64,000 nucleotides of DNA from Acarospora socialis (taxonomy: Eukaryota > Ascomycota > Lecanoromycetes > Acarosporales > Acarosporaceae), in assembly GCA_025617375.2 (NCBI GenBank), contig JAMYGW020000002.1, forward strand, positions 2,914,001 through 2,978,000, given 5' to 3'. A model generated the notes under the pieces. That model worked only from the letters and a program-made list of their open reading frames with translations, searched no databases and was not told the DNA's origin. The position numbers were made by a program, and so were the translations under genes. Shown here in pieces: positions 23,681 to 35,939 of this stretch; positions within the stretch are counted from its first letter, which is position 1; each line of letters begins with the position of its first letter.

Positions 23681-24341
23681 ATTGGACTCATCATTTTCAA
23701 ATTGCAATTTTCAGTTTTTGATTTTTGATTTTTGATTTCGCGAAATCGCGAAATGGGTTATTGCCCTTTGCTCAATATAGGCTGCCGTACTCTGACCCCT
23801 GGGACCCAGACTGTCGGTCTAACTAGTGCAGAACTACTCGGATAGTGAGGAGTGATCTCTTCAACATGACGAAAGAACATGATGGTTTCTGATGAACAGA
23901 GAATTAGGCATTAGTGTAGTCCCCTTGAAGGTGCAATTACTCAGAATCACTTGATATTGCGCGACGATATAGCGGCACTCACCCAATAACCGATATGGGT
24001 GAGATTGGGACAGTTTCCGCTTTCTTGGCAGGGCAACCGTTTTTCCGAAGCTTTCTGCTCGTTCCAATTGAAGCCCGGATGGGGAAACTGACCCTTCCAA
24101 CGACAGGAACTCGTCCATAAAATGTCATGGGTCGCTCGGGCAATTGAAAAGAAATGTGACATGATTATTGGGACGATGTAGTAGTACTGACAATGGCCTG
24201 GATTACCTTTAAATGGGACAGAGTGTTTATATGTAGGTATGACACAGTGCGTATCGTATGGTGATCTTGCAAAAGCTTGAACATTGTCACATGGAGGTCT
24301 TGAAGGGTGCACTGGACGCATAGAAGAGTAGAACTTCATAT
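23680..24341. other. Start of GC-normal island; 3' flank of EMC7
   Basis: CG, CC and GG reappear abruptly here. At 23,714-23,754 three TTTTTGA repeats lead into ATTTCGCGAAATCGCGAAAT, a double CGCG palindrome. Open frames on the minus strand (24,339-23,947 and 24,118-23,861) lack family matches or coding character and are treated as 3' flank of EMC7. Confidence 0.55.
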
Positions 24342-25149
24342 TCAGCCTCTCCTTCTCAGTGACGAGTCTGTCTCTTTCTCTCTACTATCTTTCGTCGCTG
24401 TAGAACCCGCCATCCAGGCAGCCATGTCAAAGCTTTGCAAAGGATTCGCAACCGCAGCACCACCACCCAGAGGGCTCTTCTTTCGTTGTTCCTCAAATTC
24501 CGCGCGCATCTCCGGATCCACTGTGAAACGATCAGCATACCGCGGCTACGTTGCTTGGTAAGTTTGGAGACGTACTGTTATCGATCAAGTATGGCATTCC
24601 AAAAACAAGGCCCAAGCCTACCACTGCAAGTAGTATCATTGGATTCTTGAGTAGACTCAGCGGCGAGACTATACCCATGCCAACCATTAGCTACCATATT
24701 CCCCTTCATCGACAAGCGGACTAGGTGCACCACTTACACCCAGATCTCTGCTCGTAGTGATCTTTTCCACCCAGCACTTTCATCTCCACCGGTCTCTCCA
24801 TAACCTTCTCTCCCTTATTATCCCATTCATGGCCCCGGAAAGTCTGCCATGCCTCCACCTCGTCATTGCTGCTGACATCAACTCGGAATGGCGCAAAGAC
24901 GTGATCTCGACAGTGCACGTCAAGCAGATAGCTGCCAGCACTGACGTTTCGGAATGTGAAGCGGTTGTCGCGCTGTAGCGGCGCAGTGTATACTCGACCT
25001 AGATCCGTGAGGGTTGCAGATGTGGACGGTGGAAGTGTACTGGGATTGGGCAATAGAGCTGAGTGTGGGACGATGAGGAATAGAGATGCGGTCGAGGCGA
25101 GAGGGATGAACAAGACCGCTAAGATGTTGGCCACATATATTGGAAACAT
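24342..25149 (-). CDS. EMC7: ER membrane protein complex subunit 7
   Basis: EMC7 is a single-pass ER subunit of the EMC insertase, which inserts tail-anchored and multipass proteins. Three exons (25,149-24,738; 24,668-24,576; 24,520-24,342) give about 227 residues, normal for the family. Introns are 24,669-24,737 (GTAAGT...TATAG, branch GCTAATG) and 24,521-24,575 (GTACGT...TTCACAG). Residues 1-21 form a signal peptide. A beta-sandwich follows, with the family block FRNVSAGSYLLDV plus FAPFRVDV. After intron 1 comes FSPLSLLKNPMILL with the transmembrane segment ending GMPYLIDN, then MDPEMRAEFEEQ and NPLQSFDMAAWMAGS near the C-terminus. The start has a transposon only 91 bp upstream, so little native promoter remains, yet the frame is intact. 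Confidence 0.93.
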
Positions 25150-25239
25150 CTTACCTTACTGCATCAAAGATATCCTGATATGGTAGTATGGCACCAGCTT
25201 GCTGGGGTTCATCCAGTGGGCTATCCCGTAGCCGGCAAA
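25150..25239. promoter_or_regulatory. Truncated EMC7 upstream region
   Basis: Only about 90 bp of normal-composition DNA separate the EMC7 start codon from the transposon end at 25,240. The rest of the ancestral divergent intergenic region lies beyond 37,432. No TATA box is evident in the remaining piece. Confidence 0.5.
25234..25239. repeat. 6-bp target duplication GGCAAA, left copy
   Basis: GGCAAA (25,234-25,239) recurs at 37,426-37,431, immediately outside the two ends of the inverted-repeat transposon. Confidence 0.75.
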
Positions 25240-25707
25240 TACGGTGGACAATAACGAGGTTACCAACACATCAAATTTTTTTCAAATTTTCACAAACACA
25301 TAGAGAAATGATGATCTGTAAGTAAGTAATCAACATCATCATCATTGTACAAACAAATCAATCATCTACAAAAATGTTCACTTCTATTTCAGTGATCAAT
25401 GATATAGTGTAGACACAGAACAATGAAGTAAATACTTCTCAATATAGAGACTGATCTGAGAAACTGATTGTACAAAGATATATGACAGTGAATTTTAATT
25501 TGACATTATTCAGACACAGATTCTGAAGAAGTGAGAAAATAAAAAGAAAATAAAGTTGTGATCAGAGAAAAATCAGATAATGATCTTAATACTGCAGCAG
25601 ACTTTCTATATTAAAACTGTTATCATATAATTCTGATTTATACAATCTACAGCAATATACTACATTAAACACTACTGACATCTTTTTAGTGAAGAAGAGA
25701 ACAAGAA

Positions 25708-26100
25708 TGTAATATTCTAACCTGAGATTTCTCAAGTATGTAGAACTAAGAGTTTGTGCTTATTTGATATAACAGCTGATCTGAAATGATTCTGATCTTT
25801 AACTCTTAGATAGTTACTTAAGTTGAACATGATTGTTTTCATAAGAAAAACAACTCTACTATATAATGAGTCTGCTCACTGATCTTGCTGTCAAGTCTGT
25901 TGAGACAGCTCATTCATGCAATTCATTGAGCTTGCTCATCAAGCTCATTGTCAAGCATGTTGAAATATCACATGACTGCTGTCTAAACATCTTTCTGAAT
26001 GTATGTCTCTCACATGTATGCATCAGTTCACTCTAAGTTCATTCTGACTTGATTGTAACACTTCAGTTCACTCTAAGTTCATTTTGACTTGATCATAACA
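25708..26100 (-). repeat. 3' LTR of gypsy fossil 3
   Basis: A 393-bp repeat of 31,580-31,972. The outer part contains an imperfect tandem of about 37 bp (TCACTCTAAGTTCATTCTGA type), also visible in the other LTR of this element. Confidence 0.9.
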
Positions 26101-26177
26101 CTATTCTTTTCTTCTCAGGTGCTAGTTTTCTAAAGTCTATATAAGTGAGAATATTCACATCATTCACTGTCAGCAAT

Positions 26178-26580
26178 GATGCTTTCTAAAAATTTCAATT
26201 GTCTAAGAATTGCAAAGAAAATTCAGATCAGTGATGTGCTTGCTCTGTTTTCTTGTGATTATTGTGTTTGTTGTGACATCAATTGTTTTGTAATGAAATC
26301 TTGATCAAAATGTAATAAATATACTTGTTGTAATTATCTGTGTATCAGTGTATTGTGAAAGTCTCTTAATAGAACTTGTCTTTTGCTCTGAAAGAAAATA
26401 AGTTAAGTAAATGATGAATTGACAGTTAAGCATACTGAGCTTGCTGCACTTTTCTTAAAAGTTATATGTCTTCAAAAAACACTGAATCAAATGAATCATC
26501 ATGTTTTGCAGAAAACTGACTGTCTTGCTGCTGAACTTAATAGTGATAATGATGAAATTGAGAATGAAGATTCTCAAACA
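26178..26580 (+). pseudogene. Antisense Cys-rich frame inside gypsy fossil 3
   Basis: Third copy of the antisense frame, starting MMLSKNFN, with CDYCVCC and SKCNKYTCC clusters and an acidic end. Same position relative to the 3' LTR as in gypsy 1 and 2. Degraded. Confidence 0.5.
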
Positions 26581-29500
26581 ATATTGTAATTTGTTGACTT
26601 CATATTGTCATTCTTCTGAACTAATATCAACTTTTTTTCTCAAAACATCAAAGTATTCTCACACAGTTCTTAAGATTCTCTCTGAGTTTTCAAATATTCT
26701 CTGAGATGTCATAATTTTTTCATTTTATGAGATAATGAACTTTCTCACTAATCATTCTCTTTTCTAAAATATTCTCAACTTTGTATTCTTCTTTGAGTTT
26801 GACAGATGTTTCAGTGATTTGAAGTGATATAAATTGATTGCAATGCTGTAGCATGAATGCATGAAATACTGAATGTATCTTCATTTTCTTGAATAAATTT
26901 AGTTCATAACTTAATTCTTTGATGTTCTGTATGATCTTGAATAATTTGATGTTTTTGTTTCTCAGTTTCTTGCTTCTCTCTTTAGTTCTTATATTGTTCA
27001 TTTTCAAGTATATCTTCTTTTCTTTCTTGAATAATCTTACATCTGTTGTCTGTTTCATTTACTGTTCAATTCATCTTGTTAGATCTTGATGCAGTTTCTT
27101 CATCTGAATGATATTCAAAATTACTTTTTGACTTTGTGATTTGTGTTCTTTGAAATCTTGTTATATCTCTGAGTTGTAGTCATAGTTCACATAGAAAGAC
27201 ATTTTTTCTGTGATTTTGTTTCTTGCATTATTGTACACAAACTGTGTTGTTGACAACAGTCATACTCAGTTGTCTTGACTCTTGTTGACATAGTGTCTCA
27301 AGTACATTTTTATCATTTAATTTATTCATTTGCTCTGTTCATTTATCTGTGAATAATATGTTGTTAATATCTTGTGCTTTATTCTGAGTTCTGCTGTAAG
27401 CATTTTTTAAAATTTACTTGTAAATAGTTTGTCTCTGTCAGTGATAAATTCTTTTGATAGTTCATGATTGTTAATCAATTCTTGCAGTATAATGTATGTC
27501 AATACTGATGCTGTTGCAGTTTCTTTGAATGAAATGAACATTATATATTTGATCAATTTATTCACTATTGTCAATATACTGTTGAATCTCACTTCTTATG
27601 TCAGATTCTTTGACAGTGATAGCTTTATAATGAAGTTCATGATAACTGATTTTCATGATGCATTCAATGCATCTAGTCATGTTACTTCATTGTATTGTTT
27701 ATTTTAATTGATCTTGTTTCTTCAACATGAATTGTACACAGTGATCATTTTGATGATTCAATTTCTAAAATTGTTAATGTTGCATCTTCTCTGCACTAAA
27801 TTCTCAGTGCACTTGATTTTTAGATGTTCACTGACTCTGCTGTGATGACATATCTTAATGAGTTCTTTGTTCATCAAGAAAACTTACTTTATCTTGTACA
27901 TTGCTGCTAAGTTCTTCATGAGAATTTCTTTGTCATCTTTGCTTAAAATTCTGACATGTATTGTCTATACATTTTCATGATCAAATCATCTACTCAAGAC
28001 ATCTACTTCATTATTCTCATTATTTTTTTTGTAATAAATCTGAAATTCATAGTCTGCTAACTGTTCTGCTCAATGAATCTGTTGTTGATTGAGTTGTTTT
28101 GTTGTTGTGAAGTTTCTCAGATTCTTGTGATCTGTATAGATCTGAATTGACTTATTTGTTTTTGTGAAATAAAATCTTCAATCTTGTAGTGCTTCTATTA
28201 TCACAAGAAGTTCTTTATTGTGAATCTCATATCTTTTCTTGAATTCTGATAACTTTCTAGATCAGTATATTATGAATTTCTGCTGTTCATTCTCAATCTA
28301 ATACAAATATGTTTTTACTGTAAAATCTGAAGCATCAGTTTTCAGTGTCTTCTCACATACTGAATTGAGTATTCTCAGATGTGCTGTTCTGCTAAAACTT
28401 TTCTTTAATATGTGAAATGCATTCTTCTGCTCTTGATCTCAATGCTATTTTTTGCTTTTGTGCATCAAATGTGTCAGTGATTCTGCAATTCTTGTGTAGT
28501 TTGATACAAACTTTTAATAATAGTTTGTTAACTTCAGAAAGATCTGTACTTTCTTGATTTATTTTGATGTTAATCAGTTTCTGACTGCTTCTATCTTCTT
28601 TAAATTCTTCTTGATTTATTCAGATTGAATTACATAGTTTAAAAACTTGATTTTTTTGATCTTGAATCTGCTTTTTGACTTTTTTACATACAAGACTTTC
28701 TTGTTGAGCTTCATCAATATCTTGTGCACATGCTCTCAGTGCTTCTCAAGATCTTCTGAGTATATCAGAATATCATTAAGATATGTGATCATAAAATAAT
28801 TGAAATATTCTCTCAATATGTTGTTGATCAATCTCTGAAAGATGACTGATGCATTTTTCAATTTAAATAACATGACAATGTACTCATAGTGTTCATATTT
28901 TGTTCAGAATGTCATCTTTCATTTTTTATCTTCTTTCATTCTGACTCAGTAATAGATGTTCTTAAGATTTAAGTTTGTGAATCATTTAATCTTGTCTAAT
29001 TAATCTTGCAACTCTTCTATCAACAGTAGAGAATAACTATCTTGATGAGTTATCTCATTAAGTTGTCTGTAATTGACACATAGTTGTTTCTGATTATTCT
29101 TCTTTGATATAAATAGAATTGAGTATTTTGTTGATGATTTTGATGATTTTATGAATTCTCTCTTAAGATTCTTGTCAAGATAAGTTCTAACTTTCTTGAG
29201 CTGATTCTTGCTCATTGAATATAAAGACATTCACTTAAATTGTTTTTCATTCAATAGCAGTATTTCATGATCTCATGACTTATACTCTGATAAGCTCATT
29301 TCTGATTGTTTGAAAATCTTGTATGTGTCTTTGATTGCATATATTTCTTTTATAATTCAATTGATCTTTAAATTTCTTCTGCACAATCAGAACATTTTTA
29401 GCACTGTATCATATTTAATTGATTTCATAACATCAAATGTTATTTCTTGTGAGTTTTCAAGAATTGAGACTTTCACACAGATTTTCTCATCAATTCTTTT

Positions 29501-31579
29501 GATGACTTTGTTCATCATTTGTATGTTGAATGAACAGTGCACTCATTGTGTCTTTAATTTCAACATATTAACTGTTTTCTGATTCATGATATTTCTGTTT
29601 GCTTTAAAATTCATTAATGTGTTAATTTGATGTTCATTGATTGTAATTCTGATTCATATTCAATGATCATTGTCTTGTCTTTAAGATGCTGCTAGCTTCT
29701 TGTTTTCTAGTTTTGTTGAGAAAGTTCTTCATTTTTTGACTCACTTAGTTATTTAACTTGTCTTCAAAGTTCTTGAAATCATCTTAATTTTCTTTCAATC
29801 ATGAAATTCACATACTCTAAACTGTACTGCTCAATGTGTCTTTCTGAATGTAGTCAGAATTCATATTGATTGTACTTTATCTGCAACTGACTTTCAAAGA
29901 CTTTTACTCTTTGCAGAAATTCAAATGATATATATTTTTTGCTGAAGATTCATCTGTCTTTATTCTGTGTGATATATTCTTCAGATAAGCATATTTTGAT
30001 CTTGTGACTCTTAGTTTTTCACACAAGAAATTCTGATATCAATTCTCTTGTAATTACTCATACATTTCTCATTAAATCATCAAATTCTTTGCATATCTTT
30101 GCTTTCTAATTTCAAGTCTCTTGCTTTCTCTTCTGCATCATATTGCAGTTTGATGCTGTTTCTTTTTGAGCACTTAGATTTCTCTCAATCTTTGCTCAAT
30201 ACTTCTTCAAGAACTCTGTCTCAACATTGTCTGAACTTTCTTTCATAAGTGTATCATTATTGAAGAATATTCAAGATTCATCAATCTGAGATTCATAATC
30301 ATCAGTCTCTTCAATGTCATCTTCAAGAACATTGTTTTCTTTCTCAGCATCAAGAACTCTTTTCTTGATAAGAATAGCTAATTCTTTTTCATAATTTAAT
30401 CAACTCATTGCATCATATCTGTTCTTCACATCTTTGCATAATTTCTGAAGATATTATTCAGTTTTATCTTTTGCACTTATGTGTATTCTGCACATGTCAT
30501 TGTAACAGACTGTTCAGTTAAGAATGTTGTGCACTATGTGTGTATTCTTTTTAACTATCACTGCAACATTTTTTCTTTTCATCTGAGATCTGTTGCATTC
30601 TCAGACAAGATGTTCAGATTTTTTGCAATTGTAACATATTCACATTTCATTTTGCAGTGTTATCTGAGACTTAGTGAACTGCTTTAGCTGATATTCATAC
30701 TTCATTCATTTAGTCTTTTATGACTTCTGATGATGCTTTTTAATTGTATTGAGATTTATAGAATCTGTTTTTTTATATTTTATTGATAAAACATATCACT
30801 TTGTTCACAGTCAGAAGCTTTCTTCTTGATCTTTTATCATAGATGACATTCAATATTCTTTTTGTTTCATTTGTTGTTCTTACTGATGACTATCAATGCT
30901 AATACTCAAATTGATCATTTTCTGAAGATTGTCTGATTGTTCTGCTTGAGCTATTTTATCTTTGATGAACTTTCTCAATTCACAATAGTACTGATAGATA
31001 AGTGCTTCATTATTTTATCTGATAAGTATTGCTAATTGCTGAAACTTCATGACATATATTGTTGCTGATTCACTCTGTCACAAGATGTGAACTCATTTTT
31101 TAGCTACTCTTTCTTTGTTGATCATCTCAAAGATTTTTCTTAATTCTTTCTTAAACTGTTCATAGTCATTGAACATAGACTCTGTGTCTGCATTGCATTC
31201 TTTGTATCTTTTTTTTAAGAACTCATGCAGTTTGAAATTGACTCAATCAAAAGCTGCATTCACAAGATAGATTGTTGCAAACAGTGTCTTTTCTTGATCA
31301 GTTTAAAACTTCAGTTGATTAAACTCAATGTACAGATTAAGTTTAGTCACAAAGACTTGCAACTTCTCTTTCTCTTCATTAAAGATATCTGATATCTGTA
31401 TCTTTGATGTGCTTAAGAATAGTTGTATAGCTTGAACTGACATCATCACTGATGATGCTGTCATTCTACTCAGAGTAAATAATAAAGATGAGTTTGTCTG
31501 AACTTGCTTCAAGAATGAAGTTAAAATGTTCTTTTGTGTGTCAGACATCATACTCATTATATCATAAGAGTGTTCAAAG

Positions 31580-31972
31580 TGTAACATTCTAATCTGAGAT
31601 TTCTCAGATATGTAAAGCTAAGAGTTTGTGCTTATTTGATATAACAGTTAATCTGAAATAATTCTGATCTTTAACTCTTAAATAGTTATTTAAGTTGAAC
31701 ATGATTGTTTTCATAAGAAAAATGATTCTACTATATAGTGAGTTCACTCATCAATCTCACTGTCAAGTTCATCAAGATAACTTATTTATGCAATCTGTTG
31801 AGCTTGCTCATCAAATTCATCATCAAGTATGTCAAGATATCACATGACTACTGTTGAAACATTTTTCTGAATGTACATCTTTCACATATATGCATCAGTT
31901 CACTCTAAGTTCATTCTGACTTGATCATAACACTTCAGTCTGCTCTAAGTTCATTCTGACTTGATTGTAACA
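31580..31972 (-). repeat. 5' LTR of gypsy fossil 3
   Basis: A 393-bp repeat of 25,708-26,100, followed by the AAGAA duplication. Confidence 0.9.
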
Positions 31973-31983
31973 AAGAAGAAATG

Positions 31984-32738
31984 TAATTTTTTAAATTATA
32001 GTAGATCATTGAGTTAATTCATAAATTCTACAAGCTGTACAGTTTTATCAAATAAATAATAATGAAGTTCTTTGTACAACTGATGCTCTGCTTTTTATTT
32101 AATTTTATTTTTATTCTCACTTTTAAATTTATTACTATCACAACTTCAATCACAATCATCATGTAAGTACACAGAAATAGTTTTGATACATTAATATTAA
32201 TAAATTGTACAATATAGAATTCTTATCATATACAATGCAGTTATTACTGCTGCTGTCACTCAGCAGAATCTTATTTTCTTAGTAAAACAGCAACAATTCA
32301 TTTTTTTTGTTCACAATTCACAGAGTAAAAGACTTCTGATTCTTTTTGAATAATTTGTGAAGTTTATATAAAATGCAATTATTTCACAGCAAATTTCAAC
32401 ATACTGTTCTTTGTACATCAACAGTATTCTTATTCAGTTTCATGAAAGAGTCAAATAAATATGCACACAGTGCATGTCAATTTTAAAACTCTTTTCAGAA
32501 TGTTGTTGCATTGCAGACATTTTGATGAGATATATAAAAACTACAAATGACATAATCATGCAGCTTGCTGCTTTATACAAAATGATAATGAGAATGTTGT
32601 TGATGAGAATGATGATAATATTGTAATAGTTGAAGAGTATCACTTGAATTTAAATTCTGAGTTTGCTGAACATAAAGATGAATCATCACTGAAGAATGTT
32701 ATTGTGTTGTGATAAATACATACAAATTTTTTTTAATC
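31984..32738 (+). other. Transposon interior between left repeat and small LTR-type element
   Basis: AT-rich interior of the DNA transposon. A plus-strand stretch at about 32,575-32,710 has an acidic composition (NVVDENDDNIVIVEE) and may be a remnant of a short transposon gene. Nothing else is recognisable. Confidence 0.35.
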
Positions 32739-32743
32739 TTCTT

Positions 32744-33166
32744 TGTCAAAAGTGAGCACCACACTTTAGCCATGCTAATCATGAGTTATTGTTATGATTG
32801 CTACACTGCACAACCTGCACATTCACTTATACATTCACTTAAAACCTGATCTCACAGTCAGGCAGGTCTTTTGCCTTAGTGGTTAGATTCTTGACAGTTA
32901 TATTTCTAACACTTTTTCTAACTCATGATCATCAACAATGTACTTATGTCACTGAGATTCAGCTTCACACAGACAGAATTTGTGTGCACAATGTGTGTCA
33001 AATCTGCAATCTTTAAGCTTACTCTTTACACTCTGAGTGGTCAATAGATGTACAGAATTAACTGCATTTTTTGTAAGATTTTTTCACTGCACTAACCTGA
33101 GCTCATAATCTGTCAAAAGTGAGCACCACACTTTAGCCACACTAATTGTGAGTTATATTTCTAACA
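32744..33166. mobile_element. TRIM-like miniature LTR element (fossil)
   Basis: Terminal direct repeats of 56 bp, TGTCAAAAG...TTCTAACA, lie at 32,744-32,911 (enlarged by an insertion) and 33,111-33,166. They start TG and end CA and are flanked by the 5-bp duplication TTCTT (32,739-32,743 and 33,167-33,171). The interior of 199 bp has no coding capacity. This is the layout of a terminal-repeat retrotransposon in miniature. Unlike its surroundings it keeps several CC and GG dinucleotides, so it is younger than the main RIP of its host transposon or was too short to be recognised. Confidence 0.7.
32790..32895. mobile_element. 106-bp insertion inside the left TRIM-like repeat
   Basis: Compared with the intact 56-bp repeat at 33,111, the left repeat contains an extra 106 bp flanked by AGTTAT (32,784-32,789 and 32,896-32,901). 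It includes GCCTTAGTGGTTAGA, which resembles an RNA polymerase III A box of tRNA origin. No B box is clear. A SINE fragment or small MITE would fit. Confidence 0.5.
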
Positions 33167-33171
33167 TTCTT

Positions 33172-33510
33172 GTTGATTTTTGTTCTTTGCTTCTCATCTA
33201 ATTATATAAGTTGTTATGATATCTGAGCAAAACTTGCACTTCTTTGCAGTGCTCAAAACTAATAGTTATATCAATAATGAAGTTAAGTAAGTCAGTAGAT
33301 TAAATTTATAATCAATATAATTGTATTCAATTTGTACAATACTGTAGTTCATTGATATTATAGAAAGAAAATCAATTTTCTTGCTTATGTGAAGATATAC
33401 ACAGTCTCAATCATACAAGTTTCAATTTTCTTGCTTATGTAATAATATACACAGTCACAATCACACAAATTTTAATTTCTAAATTGTACAAATAAAATTC
33501 ATTGTTCACA
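33172..33510. other. Transposon leader before the transposase start
   Basis: AT-rich stretch containing two near-identical 30-bp units (TTTTCTTGCTTATGT followed by ATATACACAGTC, about 33,377 and 33,427). No gene seen. Confidence 0.4.
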
Positions 33511-35270
33511 ATGTCAGCACAAGCTGTGAATCTTAACTTCTGCAAAAACTATATCATATAACTGTTTTAAGAAAATCACTTCAGTCAAGATATTAGCAGA
33601 AAACTTCAAGATGAGTTGAACATCACTTGTAGTTATTGTACAATTGAGCAAAGATTGCAAGAATAACAAATCTCAAAGAAAATTAAAATCATTGACACTT
33701 CTGAACTACAAATTAAGATTGTTGCTTTGTTTTATAAAGTATGTCTCAATAATGTTCAAATACTACATGTATTGCAGAAGAAAAAACATGAAATTGAATT
33801 ATATAAAATTGTATGATTACAAAAAGAGATGAAAATAATTCATTGACATTCTCTGTTTGACATTGAAGAAATAAAAGAAGAAATAACACAGTTTGTGTTG
33901 AAAGAGTTGAATACTGATGTTATTGATGAATATAAATGAGAATTGCTTTATATTCATTTTCATACAAAAAAATTCAACATCTGTCAATATATTGTTTTAA
34001 TTCTATTTCTGATCACTTTCTGACATGTTATATCAAAGATTGTTTGTTTAATATGATCAAACATTTAAATTCTTAAGATCACATTTGTTGTACAAAAAAT
34101 CTTCAATGTTAACATAAAGAATATATTGTGTCAGAACTCAATTATCTATAATTTATTGATGATCATGATAAACTGTTCTGTTGAGACATTAAGATTTATG
34201 TTGAAATTGATGTTTATTTTAAATACTTATCATGAATTTATATTAATATATCAAATTATACAACAATCAATATGCTCTGTCAGTATCTGAATGTTGTTTG
34301 CAATCTGAAAGTACATTCTCAAATTTTGTGCTCTGATTGAGACAAGAAAACATTATTATGTATGAAATTTCATCATACACTGAGTTATATAACTGCAAAT
34401 GAACATACACATCTGTCAAAGATTTATTTCTTTAATATCAGCACTGCAAATCAACAAATTGAAGCTTGATGAAGTCAGTTAATCAAAAGTCAACTGTTTC
34501 AATGATGAATAAGTTATTTCTATGTTGATATTACTTTATACAATTTATTAAATAACTTGTACAGACATTTTTCAGAGATCTTATGCAGCAAGATCTTTAA
34601 GATGATATCAGTCTTGCAGATTGCATCATATTAGTGATACTGTATATGTTCATTATTCAGTGAGAAGTTTATAATTATATGAAATTATAAAATGTTCATC
34701 TTGTACAAAAGCAACTCAATTAATCAAATTCAGTAATGAGTAATTCATAAATGTTATATCATTGTTCAGAAATTATCAACACTGAGAATTATGTGTTGAG
34801 AATGAATGAAGAAGTGATGATGATCATGTGAGCATTATATAATGATTGAGATAAGTCTTCATCACAATTAATTGTACAATAAATACTGACTAAAAAGATG
34901 TTGATGAATATCTTTTTACTGCAACTTTTAAATGATTTACATCATAATTACAAGCATTGAGCATAGTTCTGAAAGATATAAAAGCAGAAAATGTTCTTGC
35001 TGATGATTTATGACATCATGTTAAGATATACAAGTAATTATATATTATTGTATGATCACATATTGTCTTCAAAATACATTCAATTTTGACAGAATCTGCT
35101 AAATCTTATAAAGATTATGCATATCAAAACAGAGAGCTGATTGAATGTAATGAACATCATGAGTTAAGTAAGAATTTTGCATGAAATGATGATGAAGCAA
35201 ATTTTATTGAGAATGAAATATCTGCTGATGTTAATTCAAAAGATATGTTGAATGTTTATCTTCAGAAATT
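33511..35270 (+). pseudogene. Integrase-core (DDE) transposase of the inverted-repeat transposon
   Basis: A frame starting at ATG 33,511 (MSAQAVNL) can be followed with only RIP-like stops. The N-terminal part (to about 33,930) is a helix-turn-helix-like region with ELNITCSYCTIEQRLQ and DTSELQIKIVALFYK, as in a widespread fungal transposase family whose members carry an integrase core. The core spans 34,150-34,510 with an acidic triad: D in IDDHDK (34,158-34,160), D in ILCSD (34,335-34,337) and E in ANQQIEA (34,461-34,463). The spacing is 58 and 41 residues, right for a DDE enzyme. The C-terminal third is acidic. Such enzymes cut the element ends and join them to target DNA. The gene is inactive here. 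Confidence 0.7.
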
Positions 35271-35939
35271 GTGATTTTTTTGCTTACAAATCTTTTTTCT
35301 TTTTAAATAATTCAGATTGTACAAAATAATTTCTTCATCATCATGAAATTCATGTTGCATTCTTAAAGATGTTGTGCATTCTACTGAATATTTTTCTGCT
35401 TAATACAAATACTGTTTTTATGATTGTGACATTATTAATTTTCATTTTTCTGTCATCATTGATTTGAATGTTCTTTCTCTCAATTATACAACTCAAAACT
35501 CTCTCTTCAGACATGAAGAAGATGCTTGATAAGTTGCAAATTGCTGTGTACTTTAAGTAACTTATACTGTTGAAAGTCAAAGAACTTATGCTGACATAAT
35601 AGTTCTGAGCAGTTATATAACTTTTTTATCAGTAATCATCAATAGTTGAGCTTTCAAATATTGCACAATCATCATTCTTACATGACAAAAGTTCTCATAA
35701 ACTTCTGATGATGAAAAGAAGTTGAAAAAGTTTGAATTATATAGTGATTTGAATTCTGATATCATTGCAATTTATACAAACTTTTTCTAACTTAAATCTT
35801 TTGATATTGTACAAAACAATACTGTACATTTCTGTTGAACAATCATCTTATTGATGATCTGTTATTTTTTATATAAAGTAATATTTTTTCAAAAATTAAA
35901 CATTCTTCAGTTATACAACATTCTTGTGATTTCTTCTGT

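Larger units (their letters stand above)
25708..31972 (-). mobile_element. Ty3/gypsy chromovirus fossil 3 (complete outline, broken)
   Basis: LTRs 25,708-26,100 and 31,580-31,972 (393 bp each), with target duplication AAGAA at 25,703-25,707 and 31,973-31,977. It reads right to left: gag-like (about 31,560-30,500), reverse transcriptase (about 29,230-28,620), RNase H (about 28,340-28,000), integrase (about 27,780-27,080) and chromodomain (about 26,830-26,680). The antisense Cys-rich frame is at 26,178-26,580. The coding part matches gypsy 1 and 2, but the LTR upstream of the TATA-like box is unrelated to theirs. Full length, broken throughout by RIP-type change, and inserted in the left inverted repeat of the transposon. 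Confidence 0.92.

Noticed and set aside
23861-24339. Minus-strand frames of 85 and 130 codons left of EMC7
   Set aside because: They overlap each other, show no family features, begin at or just beyond the EMC7 stop, and look like chance frames in 3' flank.
32862-32895. tRNA gene from the A-box-like string
   Set aside because: No B box, no cloverleaf and no acceptor-stem pairing could be found.
33511-35270. Polinton/Maverick assignment for the inverted-repeat transposon
   Set aside because: The 6-bp duplication and integrase core fit, but no polymerase, ATPase, protease or capsid frame is seen and the element is only about 5.5 kb.
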